Shown: piece by piece, positions 1 through 13,005 of the stretch
Numbering within the stretch: the stretch's first letter is position 1
Layout of the letters: each line of letters opens with the position of its first letter
Assembly: GCF_003473485.1 (NCBI RefSeq)
Contig: NC_053045.1
Span: 54,168,494-54,232,493 of the forward strand
Reading direction: 5' to 3'
Origin: Medicago truncatula
Taxonomy: Eukaryota > Streptophyta > Magnoliopsida > Fabales > Fabaceae
Length of the DNA stretch: 64,000 bases
The notes under the pieces: model-generated
Databases searched by the model: none
Told to the model about the DNA's origin: nothing
What the model saw: the letters and a program-made list of their open reading frames with translations, nothing else
Translations under genes and position numbers: made by a program

Positions 1-3000
1 CTAATTTGGTACATATAGTAATTTGTACAATAAATATTGCAATGAAGCGCAGAAATAAGGGTGTATGGACTGACATATTTATAAGTACAAATAGACAACA
101 TGTAAATTTATATAAGGGATTGAAAAAGTGATGGGTTACCTGAAGAAGCAACAGCAAGTACTATCTTTTTTTCTGACCTGAGTTTTGCAATAATTGTTCT
201 GTATAGAAAAGTCTTGCCAGTCCCTCCATGGCCATACACGAAGTAGAGTCCACCAATATTAGTGTTGACAGCATTTATAACATTATTATATATATCAATC
301 TGCTGTTCGTTCAACAATGGATGACATCTTTCGTGTTCTTTTTTCAGGTCATCAACATTATAACTAAGCTCTTCCACAATAAGTCGGTTTTCCGTGGCTT
401 CAAAGGATTCACTATTTGGCAACGGCATTCCATCAAAATCAGAAAGGTAACTTCCAGCACGAACCAAAATCTTGTCAATTTCAATCAAGCAGTATGATTG
501 AATCTGTTCATCATTAAGCTCCAATCTGGAGTGTTGAAACAATATTCTCTTTTTGTAGACAATATCGTCAGACAACGTTTTCCAATTAGTTTCCCATAGT
601 TTCCCTATATCTGCCACTTCTCCATAAAGCAAAATGGTAACAAATAACTCTCTTAATTGAGTGCCTGTGGCCCACTGTGATGCTTCATTCAATGCATCAT
701 TCCACTCTCTGTTATCATTCAATAGCCCAAGAGCATTACATGTTTCTTTGAATGTCTGATAAGTCACCCCTCCCACTGTCTTTATTTCTTCATAGCTTGT
801 TGGACCATGAACAATATTCAGTAAAATTCTGAGGTAATATTTCTCCCCGCTAGTTGGATGTGCATAATAAATTCTTCCGATTGTTCTTCCAGCTTTCCGT
901 TTTTTCCACTTTTTTTTTGTCTCGTCCCAAACAAATTTTTTGGGAAACTCAGAATACGTTAATGTACGTGCTTCCGAGCTCATTGAATTCATTAGCATCC
1001 ATTCTGTAAACATAGTATGTTCAACTCCTTCCTTTGAAATTACGTCTGACAATTGCTCTGAATCTCTTAGAGTGATTGAGTGTTCTTCTGGCAAATGAAA
1101 GCTCAATCTCATAACAGCCGGATTTCTGTAGTGTATGTCAAAATTGAATATCCTCCAACATGCTTCACATGCCGATACATACCTACAATGAATAATGCAT
1201 AAAAGATGAAATGGTTATAAATTCATTGTGATCATTATTAGAGTATTCCCTATAACTACCTTGACGTACCTACAATCCAAGAATGTTTTGACCTCATCAA
1301 CCATTGTTATATGAGTTGCATTTGTGCTTCTGTTGCCCAAAACATTATCTTCTATTACCATTATTGCTCTATCTGGGCCCTTGTGAAGATATTTAAATAG
1401 GTACTTTATGGCCCTTGACTTGTTGCACCATTCAACATTTAGATGTGCTTGAAATGCCAGCAACAAACCTCGATTGTATGGAACCACATACCGATTGTCT
1501 AAATTGATATCTCCTTTTATCACATGTCTTCCATCGTCCCTCCTTCTATACGTCGGGAACCCATCTCTATCTATTGTTGTTTCATCGAAAAAACTTTTGG
1601 GAAATTTTCGACTACAAATACCATCAATCATGCAAGGTGCATTTATATTTGCATCTCCACACGGTCCATGCAGCATGAACTGTTTTACCGCATTAAAACA
1701 TTCTGGATCATCTTCCTTAGATGGCATTTCTGCAGTAATAATCTTATCTATATCCTCCGGGGTGGGATACTTATTGCTTGGGTGCAACCATAATAGTATG
1801 TGTGCATGTGGCAGACCTCTTTTTTGAAACTCTATGGTATAAATGGCTGTCAATTTGAAAAGAGAGAAAAAAAACAAATCTTTATTAGTATAACATGTAT
1901 GTATCATATAGATTGAATAAACAATTTGAATCAAATTGATCTTTAATTTTTTTTTTTTTAGAATGTGAGAACATTTATTCCATGTACTTTTACCTGATAT
2001 AATTTTACCAAAATATTGCCCCTCCACTATGTGTTTCATTAGCTGGTCAAGTTTCATTTTAAAAACTCTTGTCTTGATGTCCGGTCTATCATCGACAGAT
2101 TGACCTGGTATTTTCTGAAGCATGTATTGAATCTCTGGCCACTTTGGATTAGCAGTAAATGTCATGAAGATATCAGGATTTCCAAATGTCCTGCATATGG
2201 CCATGGCATCTTGATAGTTTTGAACCATATATCGAGGGCCACCTGTAAAAGAAGATGGCAAAACGATTCTCTTCCCAGTAGCAGCAGCTATTGTATCTCC
2301 ACGCACAACTGCATCACATACATTTCTGTACAGATCCGTACGCAACACTGTTTGATTCTGTCTAACCCAGCGCAGTCGCTCTTCTTCTATTGCCGTGAAT
2401 GCATCAACAACGTATTGTTGGAACAGTCGACCACCAATAATAAGAGTATTTGCTTCACAGGGCCTCTGTTGTATCCGGTAAGCATAATATTCTCTCATGG
2501 TAACTTTTTTTCTTTTTTTCTTTTTCTTTCTTTTTGCATGATTTTGAGAATAATAAATGTCTAGGTGAAATCCATCCTCAGCATATGGAAATAACAGAGG
2601 ATATTGCATTGCCATGAATTTTGGATGATATTCTTTTATTCTCTGCAGGCCATCTGTTTTATGCTCAATAACTATATCTCTTCGTCCATTTGATTCACCA
2701 AAATCTCCAACAATGAGACCAACAATTTCTGTTGCGGTAGGTGTTGTATATTGTCTTGAATCATTTGATCTTGTGCCAATCAACCTTATGCGAACTTCTT
2801 TGTTGTCCGGTGCAGATAATCTATCCCTTGCCATTCTAAATAATTTGGCTACAGAATTATTCATGTCGAGCATATCCTTTAGGCGCCGGACAATATCTGC
2901 ATCAAGGTCTCGTGCAGTCTTCCCACCATTCAGCGAACTCAATCGATTTTGGATCTCATTCTCCGTATCATGGACATAAAGCTGGGAGAATTTAGGTTGT

Positions 3001-5716
3001 TTTCCTTGGCCAGGTATGAGTCCACCAATTCTATGATAGTTTTGACCACTAATTTTGTACACATATGGGCCTGGACGTAAGTTCACTGTGTTGTCTATTT
3101 TAGCACCCATGGATGTGAATGCAAAAATAGAATTATATGCCCGTATTTTTTCTCTAAATTTAACGGAGTGTCTGCCACCTTTGTAAGCTAAAAGTTCCTT
3201 CAAGTAGTCTGGTGGTTGCTCTAAAAACTCTAGGGAGACATCCCCTTTCAGGCAACAAAGAGAGAATGTTGGGTTCCTTGGTCGACGTGGTTTATCAGCT
3301 CTCTCATTATACCACATTGTGCTTCCACATTTTTCGCATTCAAAATTTGGATGGCCGAGATCCATATAAGTTTGGACATGGTCTGCAAATGAGATTTTAA
3401 AGTGAAAGATTATTGGTTTTTGCAATGCTAAGTTGTTTAAAGAAATAAGCCACACTAACCATTTGTTGGATTCATCCTTCTGTCGTGTGTTCTAGATGCG
3501 ACTGACCCAGTTTGTTGGTTGTTGTTTCCTGTTGAGAGTATATATATCGAATATTATCAGTTCACGTTAGTCGTTTTTTAGAGTCTTAAGCACCGGGAGT
3601 CAGAAAAGGTAATAAATGCAGCTATGATGGTTTCATTGTGCATTTAAATATTGTATTTAAATATTATAAGCTACTATTAAATTGGTCATGCAAAGAGATA
3701 ACACTAACCACTTTTGTGTTGGATTCGATGTGTACTGTGAATACTTTTGGTATTTGTCCTTTTATGTGTTGTTATGGGTTTGGATGTCTTATTTCCTGTC
3801 GAAGAGTAAGCAGATGTAATAGAAGTAGTAAATGTTAGATTTTTATTTATTTAAATTAAAGTCTTTGATAAATTTTAAATTAATTTTCTAAGATTTAATT
3901 TAAATATAATTTAAACTATCATGAACTATATATGAAAATTAATTTAAAAATATAATTTATCATAAATATTCCACCAAATACACATTGAATGTATCGAGAA
4001 TTGAAAAATGTTAGAACAATTAAAAACTATGTAGTTTTATTTATTTTTCTTCACCTATGGTTGCTGCCAATGTGGGGCTAGGTCGCCTTGAATCAAGGAT
4101 TTGCCTCCTTTTGAATCTGGCTAGTTTAAATCTCGCACATCGTTGTATATTTTGTTCTTCTGCTTATAAGATTAAGAATAATAGAATGAAACCAATTAAA
4201 AATAAGAAGTTTAAAATGAAATATTTGAAGTTGTTTAAATGTTAAATTGATAAATGAAATGCATAAGACCCACCACTTGTGTGTCGTAGTTCAAAAGTGC
4301 TACAAACGTTTTCATTTTTCCTATTACTGTCTTGTGCTGTTGATGTGACACCTCCAATGTACCAACATTTTGAAAATGTTAAAACAGTTACAAAGTTAAT
4401 ATGTATGACTCTGAATTATTTAGTTTTATTTTTGATTTTACCTATGGATGTTGCAAAGGTGGGTCTATGTCGCCTTAAATCAAGGATTTGCCTCCTTTTT
4501 AATCTGGCTTGTTTAAACCCCGCAAGGCGTTGTATATTTTGTGGTGTTGATGTGACACCTCGAATGTACCGAGAATTGGAAAATGTTAGAACAGTTACAA
4601 AGTTAGTATGTATGACTCATGAATTATTTAGTTCTTATTTTGTTCTCACCTATGGATGCTGCAAAAGTGGGGCAACGGCGCCTTGAATCAAGGATTTGTC
4701 TCCTTTTTAATCTGGCTTGTTTAAACCCTGCAAGCCGTTGTATATTTTGTTCTTCTGTTTACAACATTAAGAACAATAAAATGGAACCAATTAAAAATAA
4801 GAAGATTGAAAGTAAAATATTTTAAGTTGTTTAAATGTTAAATTGATAAATGAAATGCATAAAACCAACCACTTGTGTGTCGGAGCTCAAACGTGGCACA
4901 AACGTTTTCAGTATTGCTATTAATGTCTTGGGTTGTTGATGTGCCTACGTTACACTGTTGGTAAGTGTCTCCTGACAAAGAGTAAGTGCATACAACATAA
5001 GTAATGAAAATAAGTTGGCCGTTAGGCCATAACGTTAGTGAGTTTTTATAAAGCATGAGCTATAATAATCCATGTGTATGTCCTAAATTTTATATTTCAC
5101 CGAAAAATGCAGCAATGTTTCCTTTATTCCGCCTCAAACTGAGCATTTGCTTCCTATTCAACCTGGCTTGTCGAAACCCAGCAAGTTTTTGTTTGTGTTG
5201 ATATTCTGTTTTTATTATTGGGAATTATAAAATGGAACAGATTAAAAGCAAAAATATAAAAATTAACAATTTAATAACATAGATAATGTAACAAATATAA
5301 AATGAGTCCACCAAATAGCTTCGACTAACCATTTTTTTGTTGGAGTTCTAGTGGGTCACTGATATTTATCGCATATCTTTTTCTTTTGTTATGCCTCTCT
5401 GATGTGTCGTTGATATTCATTGTATTTGTCTTTCTTTTGTTGTGTTTCTCCGATGTCGCTACCTCAACATGTTCTGTAGCATTTACTGGTTTATGGTATA
5501 CATTAAACAATAAAAAAATAAGAATAGAAGCATTATGTATGACATGACTATTATGAAATTAATATTTGTAAAATTGTAAGTTTAATTACTTCATATGTAG
5601 ACCATAGCATAGATACATGAGATGGTTTAGATGTTAATGTGTGTAAAAAATGTTGATCATTTGATATATGAGAATCCAAAAGAAGTCTGAAATACTATAC
5701 CTGAACTTTGATTCAT
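1..5716 (-). CDS. Helitron RepHel (Rep/helicase) protein, 3' end beyond window
   Basis: Rolling-circle replication initiator fused to a Pif1-type helicase, the transposase of Helitrons. Predicted exons (minus strand): 5716-5701, 5485-5330, 5205-5101, 4971-4870, 4754-4650, 4558-4442, 4351-4274, 4159-4055, 3795-3709, 3528-3460, 3382-1994, 1846-1270, 1182-140. The frame stays open through all of them (about 1316 codons). Visible parts: a Cys-rich segment with CEKC near residue 330; the HUH motif (GLPHAHILLWL) near 790; the two-tyrosine motif YLFKYLHKG near 925; Walker A GHGGTGKT near 1287. The start is the first ATG that splices in frame into the next exon. Exons 2-10 are short, basic and partly tandem copies. 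A splice acceptor AG lies at bases 2-1, so the rest of the helicase should lie just outside. What is seen: motifs and open frame. What is inferred: the exact small exons. Confidence 0.85.
4055..5205 (-). repeat. Tandem duplication of RepHel N-terminal exons
   Basis: A two-exon module is repeated. One exon encodes a stretch around ...TSTTQD...ENVC-TFELRHTSG (4971-4870, 4351-4274). The other encodes a basic helix-like stretch around RLAGFKQARLKRRQILDSRR (5205-5101, 4754-4650, 4558-4442, 4159-4055). The repeat unit is about 350-390 bp including its intron. Every copy starts and ends in phase 1, so gain or loss of modules does not shift the frame. The copy at 5205-5101 is the most diverged and 4754-4650 and 4159-4055 are close to each other. 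Confidence 0.8.
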
Positions 5717-6699
5717 GTTTCTTTACTGATTAAAGAATAAAAACAAAACATATATTTACAACGAAAATAGAAATAACGGAGGTTGTCGTATTGAACGCAG
5801 GGGTGGTGAGACGCGAGAAAGGAATGAAGGTTGAAGAAAGAGAACACAGGTGTCAGCGGTTCAGTTTAGATGTGAGAACAGAGAAGCAAAGTATTCTGAT
5901 TGGATGTGAGAATGTAAGAGGCGGCAACCATGGCTGAACATGTAAGTAATCATGAAGCTAAACTACAATATTATATAATCTTGACATGATTGTTTGCATG
6001 AGTAGGAACCAACAATATAAGCAGCGAAAGAAGGAACTGTGACATGAATGTTTTAGTTGCTGATATTGTATGAGAATTTGATGTTACAAAGCCACATCAA
6101 TTTATATGATAAAGAAGTCAATAAATATATAGATCATGTAGAAAATAGAAGAAAAAAAAGATGGACGGGGAAAAAAAAAAAAAACAATAAAAATAAAACG
6201 ATGATCTAATCCTAGCACCTCTGCTCAATGAAATAACTTTTTTAGAAATAGCACCTCTGAATGTTGAAATACGACTATGTGTTCATCTGATCCTATTGTT
6301 TTAGCTAATAAATTAAAAACCTGAATAAAATAAAAGAAGATGGACGGTGGAACAATTGACAGTTACATAATAGAAGTTACATAATAGAAGAACTATCTGA
6401 ATATGTATCAACATCAATATTATATACAAATAAATGTGTAGTAAATAGATGAATGATTCTACCAAAAAATAATAATAATGAAAGAAAAAAGCTAAAAAAT
6501 GAAATAGAGAGCCACATGGCATAAGTATGAGAGATTGGTTACAAAGGGAGAGCTTTGGTGAGGTGACATGTAAGGAAAATGTAGCTTAGAATACATGTAC
6601 GCATTTATTATTTATGCAACATTTATGATTTTTTATGTTATGCAGATGAAAAATTGATATCTAATAATATGATATGTTACAAAAATTAATGGATACATC

Positions 6700-6742
6700 A
6701 ACAACAACAATAATAATAATAACAATAATAATAATAATAATA
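6700..6742. repeat. (AAT)n microsatellite
   Basis: Imperfect run of AAT/AAC trinucleotides read directly from the sequence. Confidence 0.85.
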
Positions 6743-7919
6743 AGTAATTAATACGATGATCATTAGTATGTCTAGGTAGCTGTATATTTTTATTTTTTTG
6801 TGCTGAAATAGGTGTGCTACTTCTACTCAAAGGACAATTTTTCTTTTTTATCTTTCATTAGTATGTCTATGTTCCTTTTTTGTGTGCTAATGTAGAACTA
6901 ATTTGATTTCAACAAAAAGAACAATAATATTTTATTATCATTATTATTATAAAATTGAACATGTTTATATTATTTCATGCTTTTAGATATAAATATAACG
7001 TCATTGGAAAAAAACTTGTAAATATTAGTTACTTATTTATATATCAATATTATGCCTAAGTTGAGGAAAGTATAATTACATTTCACTATGTTTTATATTC
7101 TTTGATTTTTTGAAATGTAAATTTTAATTATAAATCTTTCAATATGTGGTACATCAACCATAATTAAATGGTCTAAAAAAATAGTATAGTATATAATAAT
7201 ATAAGGATAATAACTAACACACCCTTTGTCTATCACATGTTAATGTAAGAACTCACAACTGGAATTGAGCTCAAATAACATTGATGGAGTATTTGTATTT
7301 TATTAGTTATTTGGCAAAAGGTAATAATATTTTTTTTTTGGGTATTAACGTGGTAGTAATTTATAGTTACGTATAAAGAATATAATAGGATCTTAATAAA
7401 GATTAGCACTTTTTGTTAATATTTAAGTTAGTATTTTATTTTATTTTGGTTGGCCCATGTAAAAAACTTATTTATCCTTTTTTTTTTTTTTTTTTTTTGA
7501 GGAAGAACCTATCTATCTATATTTGTGTCATTGTTAATTTGATATGTCTCAATACAACTTGTGTAATTATTATGGCATTAGATTCAGTAAATTTATGATG
7601 AAAAACAGATAAACCAACAAACTTGTAAATAAACATTAACCAATAATGTAATTTAGGCCAAAGAAAAATAATTGAAAAGACTATATCATAAAAAACAGTT
7701 CTCATGTTCCTCTTGTTATAAATTAATATTAAAAATGCAATTAGTTTGAAAAGCACTTCAAACAATGCAAAGCTTAAAATACTAAATACAATTAGTTTTC
7801 TAAACAATGCTAAGCACTTCAAAAGGAAATAATATTTTTAACATCCTCGACATGGGAACATGAGTTTTCAAAATACAACATAGTTGGAATCCACAACTTT
7901 ATTAGAGGAACCTTAACCA

Positions 7920-8245
7920 AACAATGCAAAGCACTTCAAAAGCAAACATTCTTCCTTCCCTAGCAGCTAAGCTATCAATCTTCTAAATATTCCATCTGCC
8001 TCTGTCCCTAGCAGCCAAGCTATCAATCTTCTAAATATTCCATCTTGTCATCATCACCTGATTCGCTGCCAGAGTGCAATTTTTATCATTCTCCAAGTGT
8101 TGTTTCAGCATACATATTTACACGCTTAAATGATTAGACAATGATACATCTTACATTAATTTCTGCAAATCTGGCGTTTTAATGCCAAGAGATCCACTTG
8201 AGGAAGAACATATAGTGTCAATGTTGTATTCTTTCTCAATCTGAA
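7920..8245 (-). pseudogene. Duplicated 3' exons of the RPA-like gene
   Basis: This stretch resembles about 8600-8920, the end of the RPA-like gene. It repeats the penultimate exon, with the same Ser-rich segment followed by a proline/basic stretch, now disrupted. It also repeats the acidic last exon: on the minus strand 8080-8020 reads LHSGSESGDDDKMEYLED-stop, against LHSNKSGDKDQNEDVEDLED-stop in the main copy. A further short copy of the tail end sits at about 7960-8000. It could serve as an alternative 3' end, but is more simply a decayed duplication. Confidence 0.65.
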
Positions 8246-8665
8246 ATTTGTAAAATCACATAAGAATTATGTATTTCATTATTTTAAGTGAACAATAAAT
8301 GAATGAAAACATGATTACCATTCACCTTAACATATAGATGCATAATCTTTGTCTTCAAAATATAGGTCAGCATTAAAAACAACAAAATCCCTCAATATAA
8401 CATTATAAACCAACAATATAATTTAGGTCAAAGTAACATTGATCCAAAGAAAATATTCTTAAAAAAACACAACATCCAAAAAACATAAACCAACAATGTA
8501 GTCTAGGTTAAAAACAAAAAAGACAAAGTCCTCAAAAAAAAAAAAAACACAACCTCAAAAAAACATAAACTGAAATCCACATCTCTATTGATTAGAGAAA
8601 CATAAACTAAACCATGAAAAACAACTTCAAAAGCAAATCCTCTTAAATCCTTAGCAGCCAACTTC

Positions 8666-11148
8666 TCAATCTTCTAAATCTTCCACATCTTCATTCTGGT
8701 CCTTATCACCTGATTTGTTGGAGTGCAATCTGAAAAAATCCGCAAGTTTTTTTTAGCTCACATTTATAGCTTACATATATACATGGTTAAATGCATTAGA
8801 CAATGATACATCTTACATTAATTTTCTCCTCTTCTTCGGCAAATCTGGTATTTCAATGGTAAGAGATCCACTTGAGGAAGAACACGCAGTGGCAATGTTG
8901 TCTTCTTTCTCAATCTGATATTTGTTAAATTACATCAAAAATTTAGTATATAATGGTTTCCAGCAGTGAAGAATAAAAGAATGGAAACATGATATAACTA
9001 AACACCTTAACAACTGGCTTCAGAATCTTATGTGCAGTGAAGCTTTGTACTCCACGACGTTCAAAGTAAGAGCTCAGCTTAACTTGAAAAATATGCTTTG
9101 AACCAATGATATGCTGGAGCTGTTTAGGCAGATCAGAGTCACGTCCAGTCTGCTATCCAAACAAAAAGGAATGGAATGTAAGTTTAGAAAACAATCAACT
9201 TTTATTCTATTTTTTCAATAATAAAAAAAAAACACCGATAAACACCATATTAGATTTAGGATATAATGTAACACACATTTTCTAAATCCGGGGTGAGGTC
9301 ATCTAGCTTTAGTTGTGCCAATTGTTCAGCAACTTCGGCAAACAACACAAATATTGTTGATTCCGTAGAGTCGTTGACTTGAAGTTCCAAACGGTACCTA
9401 TAGAGATTCATTGTAATTATTTCAAGCAACATATATATATTTAAGGCCATGTGATAAGGAAAAAAAATACTTCAAATGAACTCACCTAATCTTTGGATAG
9501 TCGACCTTTTTAGTACAATGCTCACAATTGAAGTCTGTCTCAGTGGAACTCACAGTTTTCCTACAATGAGGGCAAGAAACATAATACAACCCATTTTTTA
9601 GCAGGATGTCATCAACTGTTGCAACACAATTGTAGACAACATCACCCTGCAAGTAAAGTTGAAAGTATGAGTGTATGACACACTGTGATAATGAAATAAA
9701 AAATAGGTCTAGAGAATAATTAACCAAGTGTTGACCTGATAAACTCCCGAAACTGCCATGGATAAAAGCTCAGATATGGTCTTCACATCAACATTAGTTA
9801 AAGACAAAGTTTCAGTTGTTTTCAGAACACTGTTTTTCCCCCTACAACGATGCAACAACACACAATTAGAAAATAGGCAACATAATATAAACATAAGTAT
9901 TTAAACATGAGTTAAATGACGCACTTGGACGACAAAATTAGATCAGCAACTTCAGGGGTGTCTATGTTGATATAAATTGTTGTGGATCTTGAAGACGAAA
10001 CATAAAGCTCACCTACAAAAATATATCACATATGGAGTGGTTGAGGAGAGGGTAATTAAGTTGAATATTAAATGTCATGGTATGAGCAGTTACCTTGGTA
10101 TTGTTTTACCAAAGTGGAGGTAAAAATTGCCACATTTGGCTTAGGAGTAGCATGCATTTGATCTATCAGTTTTTGATTAAACATCGGAGCATAGTCATCC
10201 CATAGCGTTACCTTCAAGACATTCCCACTGCCAAAAGTTGCGTAGGATTAAAAAGTTTGTTAATTGATTTTTGTGGTAAATGTGTTATACGCTACTAAAT
10301 GAGAATTAAATCATGGGGAACAAATTATGTTGCACCTGCCATCCCCCAAATGAAGTGACAACATGTCGACTTTCCCATTGACGGTTGTTTTCTCCTCAAT
10401 TGGATCCACATCAATTATAAATCCAATTACATCTGTCGAGAAACAAAAGTGTTACATTCTTTACACAATGTAATAGATTTGTATTACATATAATTTAATA
10501 TTTTGCTAAACCAACCTGCCAACACCTCTTTCCCGCAACGTTTGATAAGATCATTGAAATTAACAAATTCAAAGATATAGCGAGGGATTGTGTTGTCATC
10601 CGAGCCCTCCTCAGTCACAATTGCGTCACCATAGAAACTAAGCATGGAGGGATTGTTTTCAACCACAGCATATTTCTCCTTGTTTTTTGAGACCTCAAAG
10701 TGTGAAATTACATATATCTTGCCTTCTTGCAAGACTTTCTTCAATGAAGGTGAGAACCTCCTTGGTATTGTAGCATGAATGCAATTTGCCTAGAAAGCAT
10801 TTGTAAATAGTAAGTAAAGAAAGATTATTTGCGAAGGAACAACAATATAGCAATTTCATTGATAAACACCTTCTCATCAATTAGCACCATATCTGTACTA
10901 ATTATTTCCTTTTTTTTTGTTATATTCAGCGTGTCCCACATGCGTGCTACCCTAACTTTGATCTTGGTATCAGGGGCAGCATTGGAGAGTTTGTTGAGAA
11001 AGGTATGCACACCATTGTTGTTGACTTCTCCGACCCTGTAAAAGTAAAGAACATGAAAAAAGATTAGATTAAAGGTTTTATTTAACATGGTAGAGGAAAA
11101 GTGCAAGAAAGTGGTTTACTTGGTTCCAATGACATCAATGGCAGACAT
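8666..11148 (-). CDS. RPA70-like single-strand DNA-binding protein of the Helitron
   Basis: Replication protein A large-subunit-like protein, a usual partner gene of RepHel in plant Helitrons, expected to coat single-stranded DNA during rolling-circle transposition. Exons: 11148-11120, 11035-10870, 10789-10516, 10432-10336, 10227-10094, 10012-9925, 9841-9736, 9646-9486, 9397-9277, 9149-9006, 8914-8817, 8729-8666. They total 1482 nt, exactly 494 codons with the stop, with GT-AG at every border. N-terminal and central parts fit OB folds (WDTLN near 40, YAVVENNPSMLSFYG, GNVLKVTLWDDYAP). A four-cysteine zinc finger (CPHC...CEHC, about residues 326-342) sits in the C-terminal OB domain, as in RPA1. 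A basic nuclear signal KKRRK (about 469) and an acidic tail ending VEDLED follow. No disabling change is seen. Confidence 0.85.
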
Positions 11149-11240
11149 GGTAGGGAAGCAAAGAGAGTATGTGGGAAGAAATGAAATTACACAGATAGAT
11201 GTGACAGAATGAGTGGAAAAGGAATGACACCAATGCTGGT

Positions 11241-11246
11241 TATATA
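11241..11246 (-). promoter_or_regulatory. Probable TATA box of the RPA-like gene
   Basis: On the minus strand the sequence reads CTATATAACC about 95 bases before the start codon at 11148, a normal plant distance allowing for a short leader. Seen by eye only. Confidence 0.5.
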
Positions 11247-11249
11247 GGT

Positions 11250-12085
11250 GTGTGGGAAATACTGTCATTGAAATGGTTTAAAGTGTAACAAATTTTTAGG
11301 CTTTATGTGAAGGAATGCGAAGAGGCACAAATTGAAATTGTAACCAAGGATGAACATATTTTGGCCGAAATTATTCATTACTTCTATTAAATTCTAATTT
11401 GTTTATTTATTTATTTATATTTATATTGCATTCTTGGTGATACAAATAAAAAAATTGTGAACCTTGTTTACTGTGACCATTGCTTTTGTGTGGCATGATA
11501 TATTAAAACCGTAACCTATAAGGAGTTACAATAAGAAATAAAGGTACATAATTTTGGTAAAAAGGAGTTACCCATATAATTGTCAGCCGCTTATAATAAA
11601 GGTAATAAGTAAGATGTGTAACTGACCATTACTACACCATAATCATTCAAGTTTTGGTAATTATTAATTAAAAAATTAGCAAATGATTTTTGGTAAATGG
11701 GATTTGCACATAGATTGCCACAATAAATTCATGGGAGTCACAAATCAGTGAATCACAATTCATTTACAATTCATTTGGCCAATAACTCGTGGCTGCATTT
11801 AGCAGTTGCATATATGTTTTTTTTTGTTGAGAAATTGCATAGTTTTGAAGGATTGTGGCAGTTACATGTTTAAAAATATTTATGTCACACTAAATATTAT
11901 AACCCTTTCATAGGAGAATGCATTCATTCATATAATATACTAAAATTCATATAAGAAATAAGAATTATTGGTGAGGTGACACATAAGCAAAGTCTTGCTT
12001 ATAATGAGAGAATGCATGTAAGGAAATAGTTAGAAAGGGGGATGTTTGTGAGGTTACACATAGGTAAAATGTAGGTTAGAATACA
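11250..12085. other. AT-rich flank of the Helitron, no gene seen
   Basis: No supported coding region. The 5' terminus of the Helitron (5'-TC on the minus strand) should lie here or a little further right, but I could not fix it. Confidence 0.4.
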
Positions 12086-12087
12086 TG

Positions 12088-12123
12088 TATAATAATAATA
12101 ATAATAATAATATATATATATAT

Positions 12124-12200
<77 letters not shown>

Positions 12201-12222
12201 TAGATAGATAGATAGATAGATT
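12088..12222. repeat. Compound microsatellite (AAT)n-(TA)n-(GATA)n
   Basis: Seven or so AAT units, then a TA run, then more than 20 GATA/TAGA units interrupted twice by a TATA slip. A likely highly polymorphic locus. Confidence 0.95.
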
Positions 12223-12229
12223 AGAAAGA

Positions 12230-13005
12230 AAAAATAAACAGAATTAATTTTACCTCATCAGAGTTTATTATTAGGCCTACGTACGTTACCATATTTTTTA
12301 TGATCTTAGAAAACAAATTGATATAAATTGCATCTGCTTTTGCACTATTTTACTAATATTGGTTTCAATTCAAAATTCCTTTCTCTCGAACTCAAGTATA
12401 GAGATGTCTGTCACAAATTTAGGCTACATTTAGTTTTTTCCCATTCAAAACTATAAATCTCAAAATTCATACGCTTAGAATCCCTATGTAAATATTAGAT
12501 TTGTTTCTATGATTTTTCAATTTATCTGCTTCTATATTTTTCTCATTGTGTTTTCCCAACTGACTTGAATATGATATGAACTTTCTTAATATTGGTAGGC
12601 CATTTTTTATAATAATGGCACGTCGTATAAAAATTGGAAAAGAATAAACATCTTAACGTTACCTGCACCGGAAAATTATCATATTAAAGATTGGTATGTC
12701 TCACCTTTTATAGGTTGTTATTTACGAGACAAAGAAAATTTAATTTTCTTTTTTTAGTACTTCACCTCCTTTTATGATTTAATATAGACGGGCCATTAAA
12801 TTTTGTGTAGCTTTCATTTTTTATCTTGTTAGTTGAACTTGATTTATTTTTTGAAATTTTGGCATCCGACCCAAAAATCATCTAATCCGAGGAACCAAAG
12901 TCGTTGTCCACTAACATGCGGTCCAACTGTAGGCAGTTTGAAGCTCTATATCACATATGAATTGCCCAAAACCAAAAATTATTAGCACTAAAATGATTCA
13001 GAATG
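12230..13005. other. Intergenic, no gene seen
   Basis: AT-rich sequence without supported ORFs. It abuts the truncated copia remnant on its right. Confidence 0.4.

Larger units (their letters stand above)
5717..8665. other. Helitron interior between RPA and RepHel genes
   Basis: AT-rich spacer. It holds an (AAT)n microsatellite near 6700-6742, poly-T runs near 7332 and 7480-7498, and a degenerate second copy of the RPA 3' exons (about 7920-8245, listed separately). The RepHel promoter should lie just to the right of 5716, but no clear TATA box stood out. No other gene is supported. Confidence 0.5.

Noticed and set aside
1474-1827. Plus-strand ORFs opposite the RepHel Rep domain
   Set aside because: Antisense shadows of the conserved minus-strand coding region.
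4057-4825. Three similar plus-strand ORFs (about 62-135 codons)
   Set aside because: They are the reverse of the tandemly repeated RepHel exons and introns; the minus frame is conserved and spliced in phase.
12122-12222. CRISPR-like array
   Set aside because: A simple GATA microsatellite in a eukaryotic genome, without spacers.
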